This document shows positions 7,219 through 14,695 of a stretch of 20,660 nucleotides of DNA, piece by piece; position 1 is the first letter of the stretch, and every line of letters starts with the position of its first letter. Origin of the DNA: Lachnospiraceae bacterium (GTDB lineage Bacteria > Bacillota_A > Clostridia > Lachnospirales > Lachnospiraceae); contig JAGCAV010000196.1 of the NCBI GenBank assembly GCA_017652545.1, positions 1 through 20,660 of the forward strand. Reading direction: 5' to 3'. The notes under the pieces are model-generated. The model had not been told where the DNA came from, did no database searches, and saw only the letters and a program-made list of their open reading frames with translations. The translations under genes and the position numbers were made by a program.

Positions 7219-8508
7219 TGCGCCTCCGCCCAGATTCATCATGGACGGGATCAATGTGCTGATGCCCGGGAAGATCGTGAGGATCGCCAGCGCGATCAGC
7301 AGGAACAGGAACCATGGGATCAGCGCCTTGATCAGCTTGCCCATGGGAACCTTGCCGACTTTGGCTGTTGCGAAAAGCACCACGCCGAAAGGCGGTGAGA
7401 GCACGCCGATCATGAGGTTGAACACCATGACAATGCCAAGATGCACGCCGTTCACGCCGAACTGCTGTGCCATGGGGAAGATGATCGGTGTCAGGATCGT
7501 GATGGCTGATACTGTCTCCATGAACATGCCGACGATCAGGAAGGCAATGTTGAGCAGGAACAGGAACGTCCATTTTGAATGAATGACCGTCATCAGGCCG
7601 GCGATCAGCTTCTGCGGAATCTGCGCCTTGATCAGCACGGCGCCGAGCAGCGTGGATACCGCCAGCAGGATGCAGATCGGACCTGCTTCCACACAGGTCT
7701 CCTTCAGTACCTTCCACAGCCTTTTGATCGTCAGGGCACGGTAGACCACAACGCCCAGGAACATTGCGTAGACCACACAGATGACAGCCGCCTCCGTGGG
7801 CGTGCAGATACCGGTGTAGATACCGAGAATGATGATGACCGGTGTCAGCGCCGGAAGGATGCCTCCGGCCAGATCCCTAAAGAACTTTCCGACCGACTCA
7901 AACTTGTCTCTCGGGTATTTCCGGTTAATGGCATAAAATACGACCAGGACCGCCATGCAAAGGGAGATGACGACACCCGGAAGCACGCCTGCCACCAGCA
8001 GGGCGCCGACGGAAACGCCGGAGACCATGCCGTAAACCACCAGCGGCATGCTGGGCGGGACGATCGGTCCCAGCGTGGAGGATGCCGCCGTTACGGCAGC
8101 GGAGAATTCCCTGTCGTATCCGGCTTCTTCCATGGCTTTGATCTCAATCTGGCCAAGGCCGGCTGCATCCGCGACTGCGGTTCCGCTCATACCGGCAAAA
8201 ATGAATGAAGCCAGGATATTTACAAAGCCGAGGCCGCCGGGAACCCATCCGATGATGGCGCGGGCCGCCCTGAAAAGCCTGGTGGTAATGCCGCACTCAT
8301 TCATCAGTTTTCCTGCCAGCAGAAACAGCGGGATACACAGGATCGTAAAGCTGTTTACGCCTCCGATCATCGTCGAGGAGATCGACATCCACTTCATGCC
8401 CGTGCTGTACTTCATGATAAACAGGGATCCTGCAGCAATGGCATACGGGACAGGGAATCCGATCAGGAACAAAACGATCAGAATAATAAGACCCCACATT
8501 GGATTCAT
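7216..8508 (-). CDS. dctM: TRAP transporter large permease DctM
   Basis: This 430-residue, strongly hydrophobic protein is the large membrane subunit of a tripartite ATP-independent periplasmic transporter. It performs ion-driven uptake of the carboxylate delivered by DctP. Many membrane segments are visible along the sequence, starting WGLIILIVLFLIGFPVPYAIA. Family sequences include CIPLFLLAGKLMNECGI, FAGMSGTAVADAAGLGQIEIKAMEEAGYDREFSAAVTAASSTLGPIVPPS, GICTPTEAAVICVVYA, and VFNLMIGVLSPPFG. The length is normal. The start ATG (8508-8506) overlaps the dctQ stop as ATGA, with AGGAGGG about 8 nt upstream, so translation is coupled. It is the last gene of the operon. The conserved subunits do not identify the substrate; the operon suggests a sugar acid or hydroxy acid. 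Confidence 0.96.
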   Translation of the reverse strand: MNPMWGLIILIVLFLIGFPVPYAIAAGSLFIMKYSTGMKWMSISSTMIGGVNSFTILCIPLFLLAGKLMNECGITTRLFRAARAIIGWVPGGLGFVNILASFIFAGMSGTAVADAAGLGQIEIKAMEEAGYDREFSAAVTAASSTLGPIVPPSMPLVVYGMVSGVSVGALLVAGVLPGVVISLCMAVLVVFYAINRKYPRDKFESVGKFFRDLAGGILPALTPVIIILGIYTGICTPTEAAVICVVYAMFLGVVVYRALTIKRLWKVLKETCVEAGPICILLAVSTLLGAVLIKAQIPQKLIAGLMTVIHSKWTFLFLLNIAFLIVGMFMETVSAITILTPIIFPMAQQFGVNGVHLGIVMVFNLMIGVLSPPFGVVLFATAKVGKVPMGKLIKALIPWFLFLLIALAILTIFPGISTLIPSMMNLGGGA

Positions 8509-9107
8509 GACGGCTTCCCTCCTTTCTTCTCTTTCCCGGTTTCTTTTTCCGCCTCAAGCTCCGCCTCGATTTTAGCGGATTCGACTGCCATCTCGGCTTC
8601 ATTTTCCTCCTGCTGTGTCCGGATCGTTATCTCGCCTGCAAAAAGCTGGATCGCACGCATGATATTCGAGAGTATGGTCAGACACAGGCCGACGGCGACA
8701 ATGATCTGGATGATGGACAGCTGCATCCACGGATTGGAGGGCAGCACCGTTTTATTCTTAATGGAAAGCTGGATATTCAGAATAATGCTGTACATGATCA
8801 GTCCGCCGATCGCCGCCATGAACAGATTGAAAACGCCCATAACGATCGAGCGCACCCGCGGTCCCAGAAGATCATACAGGACAGTAATGCGAAGATCCTG
8901 TCCCCGTTTGGCAGCCACGGGCCAGAGCAGAAATACAAACAGCACATACAGGTAGCGTGCCATCTCCTCCGTTCCGGATGTAGAGATATTCATAGCTCTG
9001 GCGATCACCTGATAGACAATGATGATGATGATGCCGAGCAGGAAAAAGACGCACAGATCAATGATGATGTTCTCTATAAAGTCAATTGCTTTTTTAAATT
9101 TTTCCAT
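8505..9107 (-). CDS. dctQ: TRAP transporter small permease DctQ
   Basis: This 200-residue protein has four predicted membrane helices (about 13-35, 48-68, 85-110 and 125-150) and matches the DctQ family. Typical sequences are IIDLCVFFLLGIIIIIVYQVIARAMN, STSGTEEMARYLYVLFVFLLWPVAAKRGQDLRI and LRITVLYDLLGPRVRS. It pairs with DctM in the membrane and is needed for transport. The C-terminal tail from about residue 160 is unusually long and charged (EENEAEMAVESAKIEAELEAE and GKEKKGG) and probably cytoplasmic. Part of the tail codes over the dctM ribosome site. The ribosome site of dctQ itself is weak (GAGCG close to the ATG), so expression may depend on upstream translation or the junction hairpin. 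The call is strong from both sequence and position. Confidence 0.95.
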   Translation of the reverse strand: MEKFKKAIDFIENIIIDLCVFFLLGIIIIIVYQVIARAMNISTSGTEEMARYLYVLFVFLLWPVAAKRGQDLRITVLYDLLGPRVRSIVMGVFNLFMAAIGGLIMYSIILNIQLSIKNKTVLPSNPWMQLSIIQIIVAVGLCLTILSNIMRAIQLFAGEITIRTQQEENEAEMAVESAKIEAELEAEKETGKEKKGGKPS

Positions 9108-9136
9108 TTTCGCTCAATGCAGCAGGCGAAACATAA

Positions 9137-9165
9137 ACCGATGGCGCGCCTGCGGCGCCATCGGT
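9137..9165 (-). other. Junction hairpin between dctP and dctQ
   Basis: ACCGATGGCGC (9137-9147) and GCGCCATCGGT (9155-9165) form an 11-bp perfect stem with a 7-nt loop. No full T-run follows in the direction of transcription (TTATGTTTCG). It is therefore more likely to protect the abundant dctP mRNA or lower read-through into the permease genes than to end transcription fully. Confidence 0.75.
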
Positions 9166-9226
9166 AAAAAATCTTCGTGTTTACCCGGATCAGTTTCTGC
9201 CCTTAAGGACCTGACTGCCCGTGTGA

Positions 9227-10228
9227 TCACTCGGAGCAGGACTCGATCAGAGCCATGCAGTCGTCATAGCTGATGTTGTTCCAGTCGCTTGCGAACATCT
9301 CTTTCCAGTGCTCCTCAGAAGCTGCACGGAAGGACTCGACATCCAGATCCTCGACCAGGACAGCGCCGGCATCCAGATATTTCTGCAGCCAGCCGCTCTC
9401 TTCTTCCTCGATGAGGGGAGCGCACTCAGCCATTGCATCTTCGCCGGCCTTGATGACGGCTTCCTGATACTCTTCCGGAAGCTCTTCGAATACATTGTTG
9501 GCCATGCAGATGATCGCGCACTCACAGACATGGTTGGTCGGGCACACGAACTTGGCCTGCTCGGTGATGTTCAGGTTTCCGGACTCGGACAGCGGATTCT
9601 CGCAGGCATCAACTGTGCCGTTCTGGAAGGAAGTATACAGCTCGCCAAGCGGGATGGTGACGGTCGTCGCACCGCAGGCCTGCCATGCAGCATTCCACAG
9701 AGCGGAGGAGTTCATGCGAAGCTTGATGCCTTCCAGATCAGCAGCGCTCTTGATCTCCTTGGTGGAGACAACGGTACGCATGCCGCGGTAGAAAGCGCCG
9801 CAAAGATCCTTGACATTGTGTTCTGTCGCCCAGCTCTCACGGATCGCTTTCCAGTAATCGCTGTTGTAGACATTCATGTAGGTGTCGACATCGGAAATGA
9901 TGAACGGAGTGTTCAGCCAGCCGTCAGCCTGGCTGTAGGTGAAGATCGGAGCTGTGCCGGTTCCGCAGAACTCCAGCTCACCGGAAGAAACCTGTGCCAG
10001 TGCATCGTCCTCGGAAGCAATGGTGCCATCCGGGAAGACGGTGATGGTGATCGCGCCGTCGGTGTACTCGTTGCAAAGCTCTGCAAAGCGCTCATACATC
10101 TGAACGACTACGCTTCCGCCCGCATACGTTGTGGAAAAGCTCCAGTTGTACTCTTCTGCCATAGCGGTGGTGCCCAGCATTCCGACCAGGACCGCTCCGG
10201 CGAGCATCATAGCAAATCTTTTCTTCAT
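9227..10228 (-). CDS. dctP: TRAP transporter substrate-binding protein DctP
   Basis: This 333-residue protein is the extracytoplasmic receptor of the TRAP transporter. A signal peptide is clear (KKR, hydrophobic core FAMMLAGAVLVGMLGTTAMA, likely cut after AMA at 24). There is no lipobox Cys at the cleavage site, which is slightly unusual for a Gram-positive binding protein. DctP family features are GELEFCGTGTAPIFTY, R151 in YRGMRTVVS, R171 in IKLRMNSS (the position of the substrate-carboxylate arginine in the family) and GTVDACENPLSESG. The ATG ending at 10228 has AGGAGG 6 nt upstream; longer in-frame forms lack this support. It follows the LarA-like gene in the operon by about 106 bp, and a weak second promoter may lie in that gap. 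Ligand: probably a hydroxylated carboxylate such as an aldonate, inferred from neighbours. Confidence 0.95.
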   Translation of the reverse strand: MKKRFAMMLAGAVLVGMLGTTAMAEEYNWSFSTTYAGGSVVVQMYERFAELCNEYTDGAITITVFPDGTIASEDDALAQVSSGELEFCGTGTAPIFTYSQADGWLNTPFIISDVDTYMNVYNSDYWKAIRESWATEHNVKDLCGAFYRGMRTVVSTKEIKSAADLEGIKLRMNSSALWNAAWQACGATTVTIPLGELYTSFQNGTVDACENPLSESGNLNITEQAKFVCPTNHVCECAIICMANNVFEELPEEYQEAVIKAGEDAMAECAPLIEEEESGWLQKYLDAGAVLVEDLDVESFRAASEEHWKEMFASDWNNISYDDCMALIESCSE

Positions 10229-10251
10229 GTGTCCCTCCTTCTCTGTCTTTG

Positions 10252-10279
10252 ATAATGGTAAGTAGTGTATTCGATTCAA
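10252..10279 (-). promoter_or_regulatory. Weak candidate promoter for dctPQM
   Basis: On the minus strand TTGAAT (10279-10274) and CATTAT (10257-10252) are spaced by 16 bp just before dctP; each matches 4 of 6 consensus bases. It would give the transporter its own transcript, but the match is modest. Confidence 0.3.
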
Positions 10280-10317
10280 CAGGCGTCCTCCTGTAAAATC
10301 CTTTCCGGCGGCTGAAA

Positions 10318-10333
10318 CCGGGATCCGTCCCGG
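10318..10333 (-). other. Small hairpin directly after the larA-like gene
   Basis: CCGGGA (10318-10323) pairs with TCCCGG (10328-10333) around TCCG, one base after the stop (10337-10335) in the direction of transcription. Only TTT follows, so it is a weak attenuator or mRNA-end stabiliser at best. Confidence 0.5.
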
Positions 10334-10334
10334 G

Positions 10335-11591
10335 TCAGTCCGCGTCCTTTCCCTCCCACAGGCCCAGCGCCGGGGTGGGAATGTAATAGATCTCTTCCCC
10401 GTCGGGGAGAGTGTTCCATCCTGCCTTCAGTACCGCCGGGTCATAGCGGCGGATGGCCTCTTCATAATCCATCCAGTTCAGGTAAACCGCCTCCACGGCC
10501 TCCTTCGACAGGTTTTCCGGTTTTGTCGCATAGGTGATGGTAAAGTGTCCGTCCGGGGTACTCAAAAGCAGATGCCCCGCGGCGATGCTCCTTGTCCCGA
10601 AAGCGCCGGAGAAGAACAGATCCAGCAGCTCCTGCCTGTTCCGGTATCCGAACTCGCGGATCCCGGACTCCGTCTCCTCCACCTCCCCGTAGGACACCAC
10701 GCCGGGCGCCAGGATCAGGAGCTCCCCGCCCTCGGCGATCAGCATGCGGGAACGGTAGATGGCCTTGTTGCCGACCCAGAAGGATCTGAGCTCTTCCGGA
10801 TCCAGATAGGCGACGACTTTCTTTGCCTTGCGGGGCTCATGTACGATGTTCAGCTTCTGGGAAAGAGCGCATGCCGCCTCAAATGGCTTCCGGCTCATAC
10901 CGGTGTACAGGCCGCAGAGCCTGTTATCCGCCACCACCGTCTGCAGATACACGACCGGCAGCTTTCCGTCAATAAAGCGTTCCTGGGCATAATCAAAGGC
11001 CTTGCGCATGACGGTGTCGACCTCACCCATCTGTGTAAAACAGATCGAACAGAGCATATGCAGCTTGCTGATCATATCCTGCCCGCCCGTGCCGATGAAC
11101 AGGTTCTTGGAGTAGTTGGCCATCCCGGCCGCTTCGTGGGGCACCACCTGGCCCGGGGAAAAGATAACGTCATAGCCGCCGTCCACCAGGCGATGGTCCA
11201 GCTCCACTTTGATCTCTTCGGCGTACAGCCCGCCGCTGATCCGTCCGACCTCTTCCTTTGGGATCACGCCGACGGTGGTCACGTCTTTTTTCCAGTCGTG
11301 CGCCAGATAGGCGGATTCGGGGATCTCCTCTCCGATGAACAGCACCTGTTCTTCTCTTGTCATGGGAAGATGGGTCCCGACACCGGGCAGGATATCGATC
11401 TGCGCCCGGTCCTGATAGTATTCATAAAGGTATCTGGTGATCTCCCCCGCAAAGGAATAGCAGCGGGTGTAATCCGGCGGGATAATCAGCACTTTTCCGG
11501 CATCCGGAAACTGCTCCGCCGCCTGGCGCACCGCATCGCGCAATTCCTGTGAAGAAATGCCCTGTTCCTGTTCAAGAAAAAATTCTTTCAT
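10335..11591 (-). CDS. LarA-like nickel-dependent racemase/epimerase homolog (DUF2088/lactate racemase domain)
   Basis: This 418-residue protein resembles lactate racemase LarA, which uses a nickel-pincer nucleotide (NPN) bound to Lys to move a hydride at C2 of 2-hydroxy acids. Compared with my memory of L. plantarum LarA, key positions are kept: R43 in PPDYTRCYS (R73), H74 in GVGTHLPMT (H108), H152 in PHEAAGMANYSK (H174), K162 ten residues later (cofactor Lys184), H178 sixteen further on (nickel His200), and K276 (K298). The usual Tyr294-Gln295 pair appears as W272-V273, so the substrate is probably not lactate. Homologs that epimerise sugar acids are known. The cofactor genes larB/C/E are not in the window. 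It has a strong promoter upstream, a weak ribosome site (GGGT), and heads the larA-dctPQM unit, which suggests it acts on the imported compound. Cytoplasmic. Confidence 0.85.
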   Translation of the reverse strand: MKEFFLEQEQGISSQELRDAVRQAAEQFPDAGKVLIIPPDYTRCYSFAGEITRYLYEYYQDRAQIDILPGVGTHLPMTREEQVLFIGEEIPESAYLAHDWKKDVTTVGVIPKEEVGRISGGLYAEEIKVELDHRLVDGGYDVIFSPGQVVPHEAAGMANYSKNLFIGTGGQDMISKLHMLCSICFTQMGEVDTVMRKAFDYAQERFIDGKLPVVYLQTVVADNRLCGLYTGMSRKPFEAACALSQKLNIVHEPRKAKKVVAYLDPEELRSFWVGNKAIYRSRMLIAEGGELLILAPGVVSYGEVEETESGIREFGYRNRQELLDLFFSGAFGTRSIAAGHLLLSTPDGHFTITYATKPENLSKEAVEAVYLNWMDYEEAIRRYDPAVLKAGWNTLPDGEEIYYIPTPALGLWEGKDAD

Positions 11592-11649
11592 GTCATTTTA
11601 CCCGATTGACCCTGCCATATTGCCTGTTTTTATTTTGCTGTTTTACCTG

Positions 11650-11678
11650 ATTTTATCTTGCTTTCAGCAAAGTGTCAA
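11650..11678 (-). promoter_or_regulatory. Strong promoter of the larA-like/dctPQM unit with palindrome in spacer
   Basis: On the minus strand, perfect TTGACA (11678-11673), a 17-bp spacer and TAAAAT (11655-11650) form a near-consensus promoter. The spacer holds the inverted repeat TTGCT-GAA-AGCAA (11670-11658), placed where a bound regulator would block RNA polymerase. Transcription would start near 11643, about 50 nt before the ATG. The 183-bp gap between the genes holds nothing else that I recognise. Confidence 0.85.
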
Positions 11679-11774
11679 CGACATCCCGACGGCTGAACGG
11701 GCGTATTTTTGCGATATTTTGGTCATTTTTCCCAAAACATGGCGGCGCTTTGTCATGTGCCCCTGCCTGCCCGG

Positions 11775-12623
11775 TCATACACCCGAATAAGCCGTAAAAC
11801 CGCCGTCTACGGGAATGGCGACGCCGGTCACAAAACTGGCCGCTTTCTCGTTTACCAAAAAGAGCAGGGCGCCGTTCAGCTCCTTCGGATCCCCGAACCG
11901 GGCCATGGGTGTGGAAGAGAGGATCTTCTTCGTCCTGTCCGTCGGCGACCCGTCCTCGTTGAAAAGCATCTTCTTGTTCTGCCTGGTCACGAAAAATCCC
12001 GGCATGATGGCATTCACGCGGATCCCGCTGGAAGAGAAATGGACCGCCAGCCACTGCGTCAGGCTGTTGATCGCGGCTTTTGCACTGCTGTATGCCGGAA
12101 TCTTGGTCAGCGGCTTGTCAGCGTTGATGGAAGAAATGTTGACGATCGAACAGCCTTTCCGTCCGATCATGTCCGCCGCGAAGACCTGCGTCGTCAGCAG
12201 CGTGCCGATGAAGTTCAGATCGAACACAAAGCGGATCCCCGCCTCATCCAGGTCGAAAAAGCTGACCAGATCCTGCGCGCTCTCATCCCCGGTTTCAAAA
12301 AACTCTTTTGTCGTGGTCCCGCTGGGATGGTTCCCGCCGGCCCCGTTGATCAGGATGTCACATTTTCCGAAATCCGCGAGTACCTGCCCGTGCGCTGCTT
12401 CCAGGCTCTTCTTGCTGGTTACGTCCACCTGGTAGGCTTTGGCGGTATACCCTTCCCGGGTGATCTCATCCGCGTATACTTCGGCATGCGCCAGCGTCCG
12501 GTTCAGGAGCGCCACCTTCGCCCCTTCCGCGGCCAGGGTCTTCGCAAACATACTGCACAGCACACCGCCGGCACCGGTAATGACCACGACTTTGTCTTTG
12601 ATATCCAGTTGATATTGATTCAT
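11775..12623 (-). CDS. SDR-family oxidoreductase, D-mannonate oxidoreductase (YjmF/UxuB-SDR) like
   Basis: This 282-residue classical SDR is NAD(P)-dependent. The Rossmann motif is TGAGGVLC (16-23), with the VLC form seen in mannonate/fructuronate SDRs. NGAGGNHPSGTT (93-104) is the strongest family sign, since GGNHP-x-TT is found in D-mannonate oxidoreductases of Bacillus YjmF type. Catalytic residues are N137, S165 (NISSINAD), Y178 and K182 (YSSAK). The C-terminal MARFGDPKELNGALLFLVNEKAASFVTGVAIPVDGGF is standard. Likely reaction: D-fructuronate to D-mannonate, or a related hexonate, in uronate catabolism. ATG 12623 has GGAGG 5 nt upstream; the frame extends to 12650 without a better site. 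It follows the other SDR by 90 bp, in a gap with a perfect palindrome. The exact substrate is inferred by similarity. Confidence 0.85.
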   Translation of the reverse strand: MNQYQLDIKDKVVVITGAGGVLCSMFAKTLAAEGAKVALLNRTLAHAEVYADEITREGYTAKAYQVDVTSKKSLEAAHGQVLADFGKCDILINGAGGNHPSGTTTKEFFETGDESAQDLVSFFDLDEAGIRFVFDLNFIGTLLTTQVFAADMIGRKGCSIVNISSINADKPLTKIPAYSSAKAAINSLTQWLAVHFSSSGIRVNAIMPGFFVTRQNKKMLFNEDGSPTDRTKKILSSTPMARFGDPKELNGALLFLVNEKAASFVTGVAIPVDGGFTAYSGV

Positions 12624-12641
12624 AACTGCCTCCATATAGAT

Positions 12642-12671
12642 GACCCGCATGCGGGTCCTGCATTGATAATA
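12642..12671 (-). promoter_or_regulatory. Perfect 16-bp palindrome next to a -10-like box (candidate operator)
   Basis: GACCCGCATGCGGGTC (12642-12657) is a perfect palindrome lying just after TATTAT (12671-12666) on the minus strand, near where transcription would start. No convincing -35 is present. It could be a repressor operator controlling the mannonate-oxidoreductase-like gene, or simply a junction hairpin. Confidence 0.45.
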
Positions 12672-12713
12672 CCGGGGTCATGGCGCCCCTGAACCGTATT
12701 GCCGCGCTGCCTG

Positions 12714-13502
12714 TCAGTGAAGGATCAGGCCGCCCGTCACATTGATTCCCTGTCCGGTCATATTGTCGGCGAACGAAGAGGACAGGTACAGGAACATATT
12801 CGCGACGTCGCGGGCCGTCTGGGGACGTCCCAGCGGAATGGAACTGATCCGCTCCTGCCAGTATGCCTCCGGATCACCGCCCTGTTCCTTTGTCTGCTCC
12901 AGAAGGCCCTCCCAGATCGATGTCCGCACGATCCCCGGGCAGACACAGTTGACGTTGATCCGGTACGGAGCCGCATATTTGGCAACCGCCTGCGTGATGC
13001 CTGTCACCGCAAACTTGGACGCGGTGTAAGCCACATTGGTCGCATAGCCTTCCTTTCCGGACATGGATGACATGTTGACGATCTTTCCTGCCCGGTTGGG
13101 GATCATTTCCTTCAGGACCGCCTGATCCACGAGAAACGTTCCTTTCGCGTTGATCTTCATGATCAGGTCGAAAAGGTCTTCATCCATCTCCAGAAAATCG
13201 ACTTTCCTGGAGATCCCCGCGATGTGATTGAGAATGTCGATCCGTCCCATCTCCCTGACGGCCGTCCGTGTCAGTTTCTGCACATCCTGCGCGCAGGCGA
13301 CATCACACTTTATGAACCAGCTCTTTACACCGTACTCCCGGGAGAGTTCTTCAGCCGCCTGTTCCGCTGCATCAGCGTTCAGGTCCGCGATCATGACATT
13401 CGCGCCGGCCTGTGCCAGTGTCCTCGCGGTTTCTCTTCCGATCCCGTCCCCGCCGCCGGTCACAATGGCGGATTTTCCGGTCAGATCTATTGAAACACTC
13501 AT
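12714..13502 (-). CDS. SDR-family oxidoreductase, hydroxy-acid/sugar-acid operon member
   Basis: This 262-residue classical SDR has the cofactor motif TGGGDGIG (15-22), D40 at the end of beta-2 (MIADLN) suggesting NAD preference, CDVA after beta-3, and NHIAG (92-96) in place of the usual NNAG. The catalytic set is N118, S146 (NMSSMSGKEG), Y159 and K163 (YTASK). The C-terminus has LYLSSSFADNMTGQGINVTGG. It probably oxidises or reduces a secondary alcohol of the sugar acid or a ketoacid in the pathway; nothing in the sequence fixes the substrate. The ATG at 13502 has GGGAGG 5 nt upstream. It is 15 bp after the zinc dehydrogenase stop, so the two are surely cotranscribed. It resembles sorbitol-6-phosphate or gluconate 5-dehydrogenases as much as any other SDR. 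Confidence 0.85.
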   Translation of the reverse strand: MSVSIDLTGKSAIVTGGGDGIGRETARTLAQAGANVMIADLNADAAEQAAEELSREYGVKSWFIKCDVACAQDVQKLTRTAVREMGRIDILNHIAGISRKVDFLEMDEDLFDLIMKINAKGTFLVDQAVLKEMIPNRAGKIVNMSSMSGKEGYATNVAYTASKFAVTGITQAVAKYAAPYRINVNCVCPGIVRTSIWEGLLEQTKEQGGDPEAYWQERISSIPLGRPQTARDVANMFLYLSSSFADNMTGQGINVTGGLILH

Positions 13503-13517
13503 ATATGCCTCCCTGAT

Positions 13518-14546
13518 CTACTCATCCGCGACTTTGACGACGACCTTCAGGTACTGTCCCGGGTTTTTCTCAATATCCCGCACCGTTTCCGCTGCCTCTT
13601 CAAGCGTCACGACCCGGGTCAGGATCTTCCCGATATCGACTTTGCCGGACACGATCAGCTCGATCGCTTCCTCAAACTCTCCCGCGCTGGTACGGGCGCC
13701 GCGCACATCGATCTCCTTTTTGGTGAACAGATCCGTTGGCAGAGACGTTTCTTTTTTCGGCCAGCCTGTCAGGGTGATCCGCCCGGCATGGGAGACCAGG
13801 TCCAGCGCTCCGCGGATACACGGGTTCGCGCCGGTGCACTCCATCACCAGCTGCGCCATATTTCCGCCTGTGAGCTCCGTCACGATCTGCAGCGGATCTT
13901 CACTGCCGGAATTGATGATGTATTCGATCCCCAGTTCCTTCGCGAAATCCAGACGCTCCTGCACGATATCGATCATGATGGCATGCGCACCGTAGGCTTC
14001 GGCCACCATACCCGCAAGCAGGCCGATGGGACCGGCGCCGTAGATCGCGCACCATTCCCCTGCCTTCAGGCCGCCCCGGTGTACGCCGTGCAGGGCGATC
14101 GTCAGCGGCTCCGCCATAGCGGCCAGCGTCCAGCTCATCTCAGCCGGTTTTTTCACCAGCATACTTGACGGATGGCAGAAATAGTCCGCCATGCCTCCGT
14201 CCACATGCACGCCCAGGACCTTCAGGTCTGTACAGCAGTTGGTCCGTCCGATGGAACAGGGATAGCAGTGACCGCAGTAGAGATACGGATCCACGATCAC
14301 CTGGTCGCCCACAGCGAATCCTTTCGGATTGTCATTCTCGTCGATTGCCTCGATCACACCGGCCAGCTCATGGCCGATCACCCGGGGATAGCTTACCAGC
14401 CCGTTTGTCCCGCGGAATGCACCGATATCCGAACCGCAGATGCCGGCAGACATCACGCGGATCAGCGCCTCGCCCTTTCCGGGACTCGGTTTCTCCTGCT
14501 GTGTATACAGGATCTCCCAGGGTTTCTCCAGTTTGATCACATTCAT
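13518..14546 (-). CDS. Zinc-dependent dehydrogenase, L-galactonate/L-gulonate 5-dehydrogenase-like
   Basis: This 342-residue medium-chain dehydrogenase has catalytic zinc ligands C37 (GICGSD), H59-E60 (GHE) and E146. The structural zinc site is C91, C94, C97 and C105 (CGHCYPCSIGRTNCC). GAGPIGLLAG (170-179) is the NAD motif. The stretch SYPRVIGHE, then GRTNCC, LGVHVDGG, and KKETSLPTDLFTKKEIDVRGARTS closely resembles LgoD/RspB-type enzymes that oxidise L-galactonate or L-gulonate at C5. Those give tagaturonate or fructuronate, which fits the mannonate oxidoreductase-like SDR downstream. The frame is open to 14669, but the ATG at 14546 has AGGTGA about 7 nt upstream and aligns with the family start, and the upstream part carries a hairpin. 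Substrate is inferred, not shown. Confidence 0.88.
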   Translation of the reverse strand: MNVIKLEKPWEILYTQQEKPSPGKGEALIRVMSAGICGSDIGAFRGTNGLVSYPRVIGHELAGVIEAIDENDNPKGFAVGDQVIVDPYLYCGHCYPCSIGRTNCCTDLKVLGVHVDGGMADYFCHPSSMLVKKPAEMSWTLAAMAEPLTIALHGVHRGGLKAGEWCAIYGAGPIGLLAGMVAEAYGAHAIMIDIVQERLDFAKELGIEYIINSGSEDPLQIVTELTGGNMAQLVMECTGANPCIRGALDLVSHAGRITLTGWPKKETSLPTDLFTKKEIDVRGARTSAGEFEEAIELIVSGKVDIGKILTRVVTLEEAAETVRDIEKNPGQYLKVVVKVADE

Positions 14547-14574
14547 TTCCGTCACCTTATCGCAGGCTGGCGCG

Positions 14575-14605
14575 CATCGGTGCCGAGCCTGCCGCGGCAC
14601 CGATG
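14575..14605 (-). other. Junction hairpin before the zinc dehydrogenase gene
   Basis: CATCGGTGCCG (14575-14585) and CGGCACCGATG (14595-14605) form a perfect 11-bp stem around a 9-nt loop in the 149-bp gap between the first two genes of the cluster. The rest of the gap holds nothing I recognise. Its arms share the CATCGG/CCGATG words and a GCCTGC loop with the dctP-dctQ hairpin. Confidence 0.7.
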
Positions 14606-14695
14606 GAAGAGAACCATTCTTCCCTTCTGTTTCCAGATCCTTTCTGTCTGTCCCGGTCTGTCCGTCCATATCCGCAGTGCGCTCTTATGGCATTT

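Noticed and set aside
9308..10252. A 314-codon plus-strand open frame.
   Set aside because: It is antisense to dctP, which is certain from its signal peptide and family motifs.
14547..14669. A longer N-terminus for the zinc dehydrogenase from 14669.
   Set aside because: The added 41 residues do not resemble the family and would cover the junction hairpin. The ATG at 14546 has a good ribosome site and matches the normal family start.
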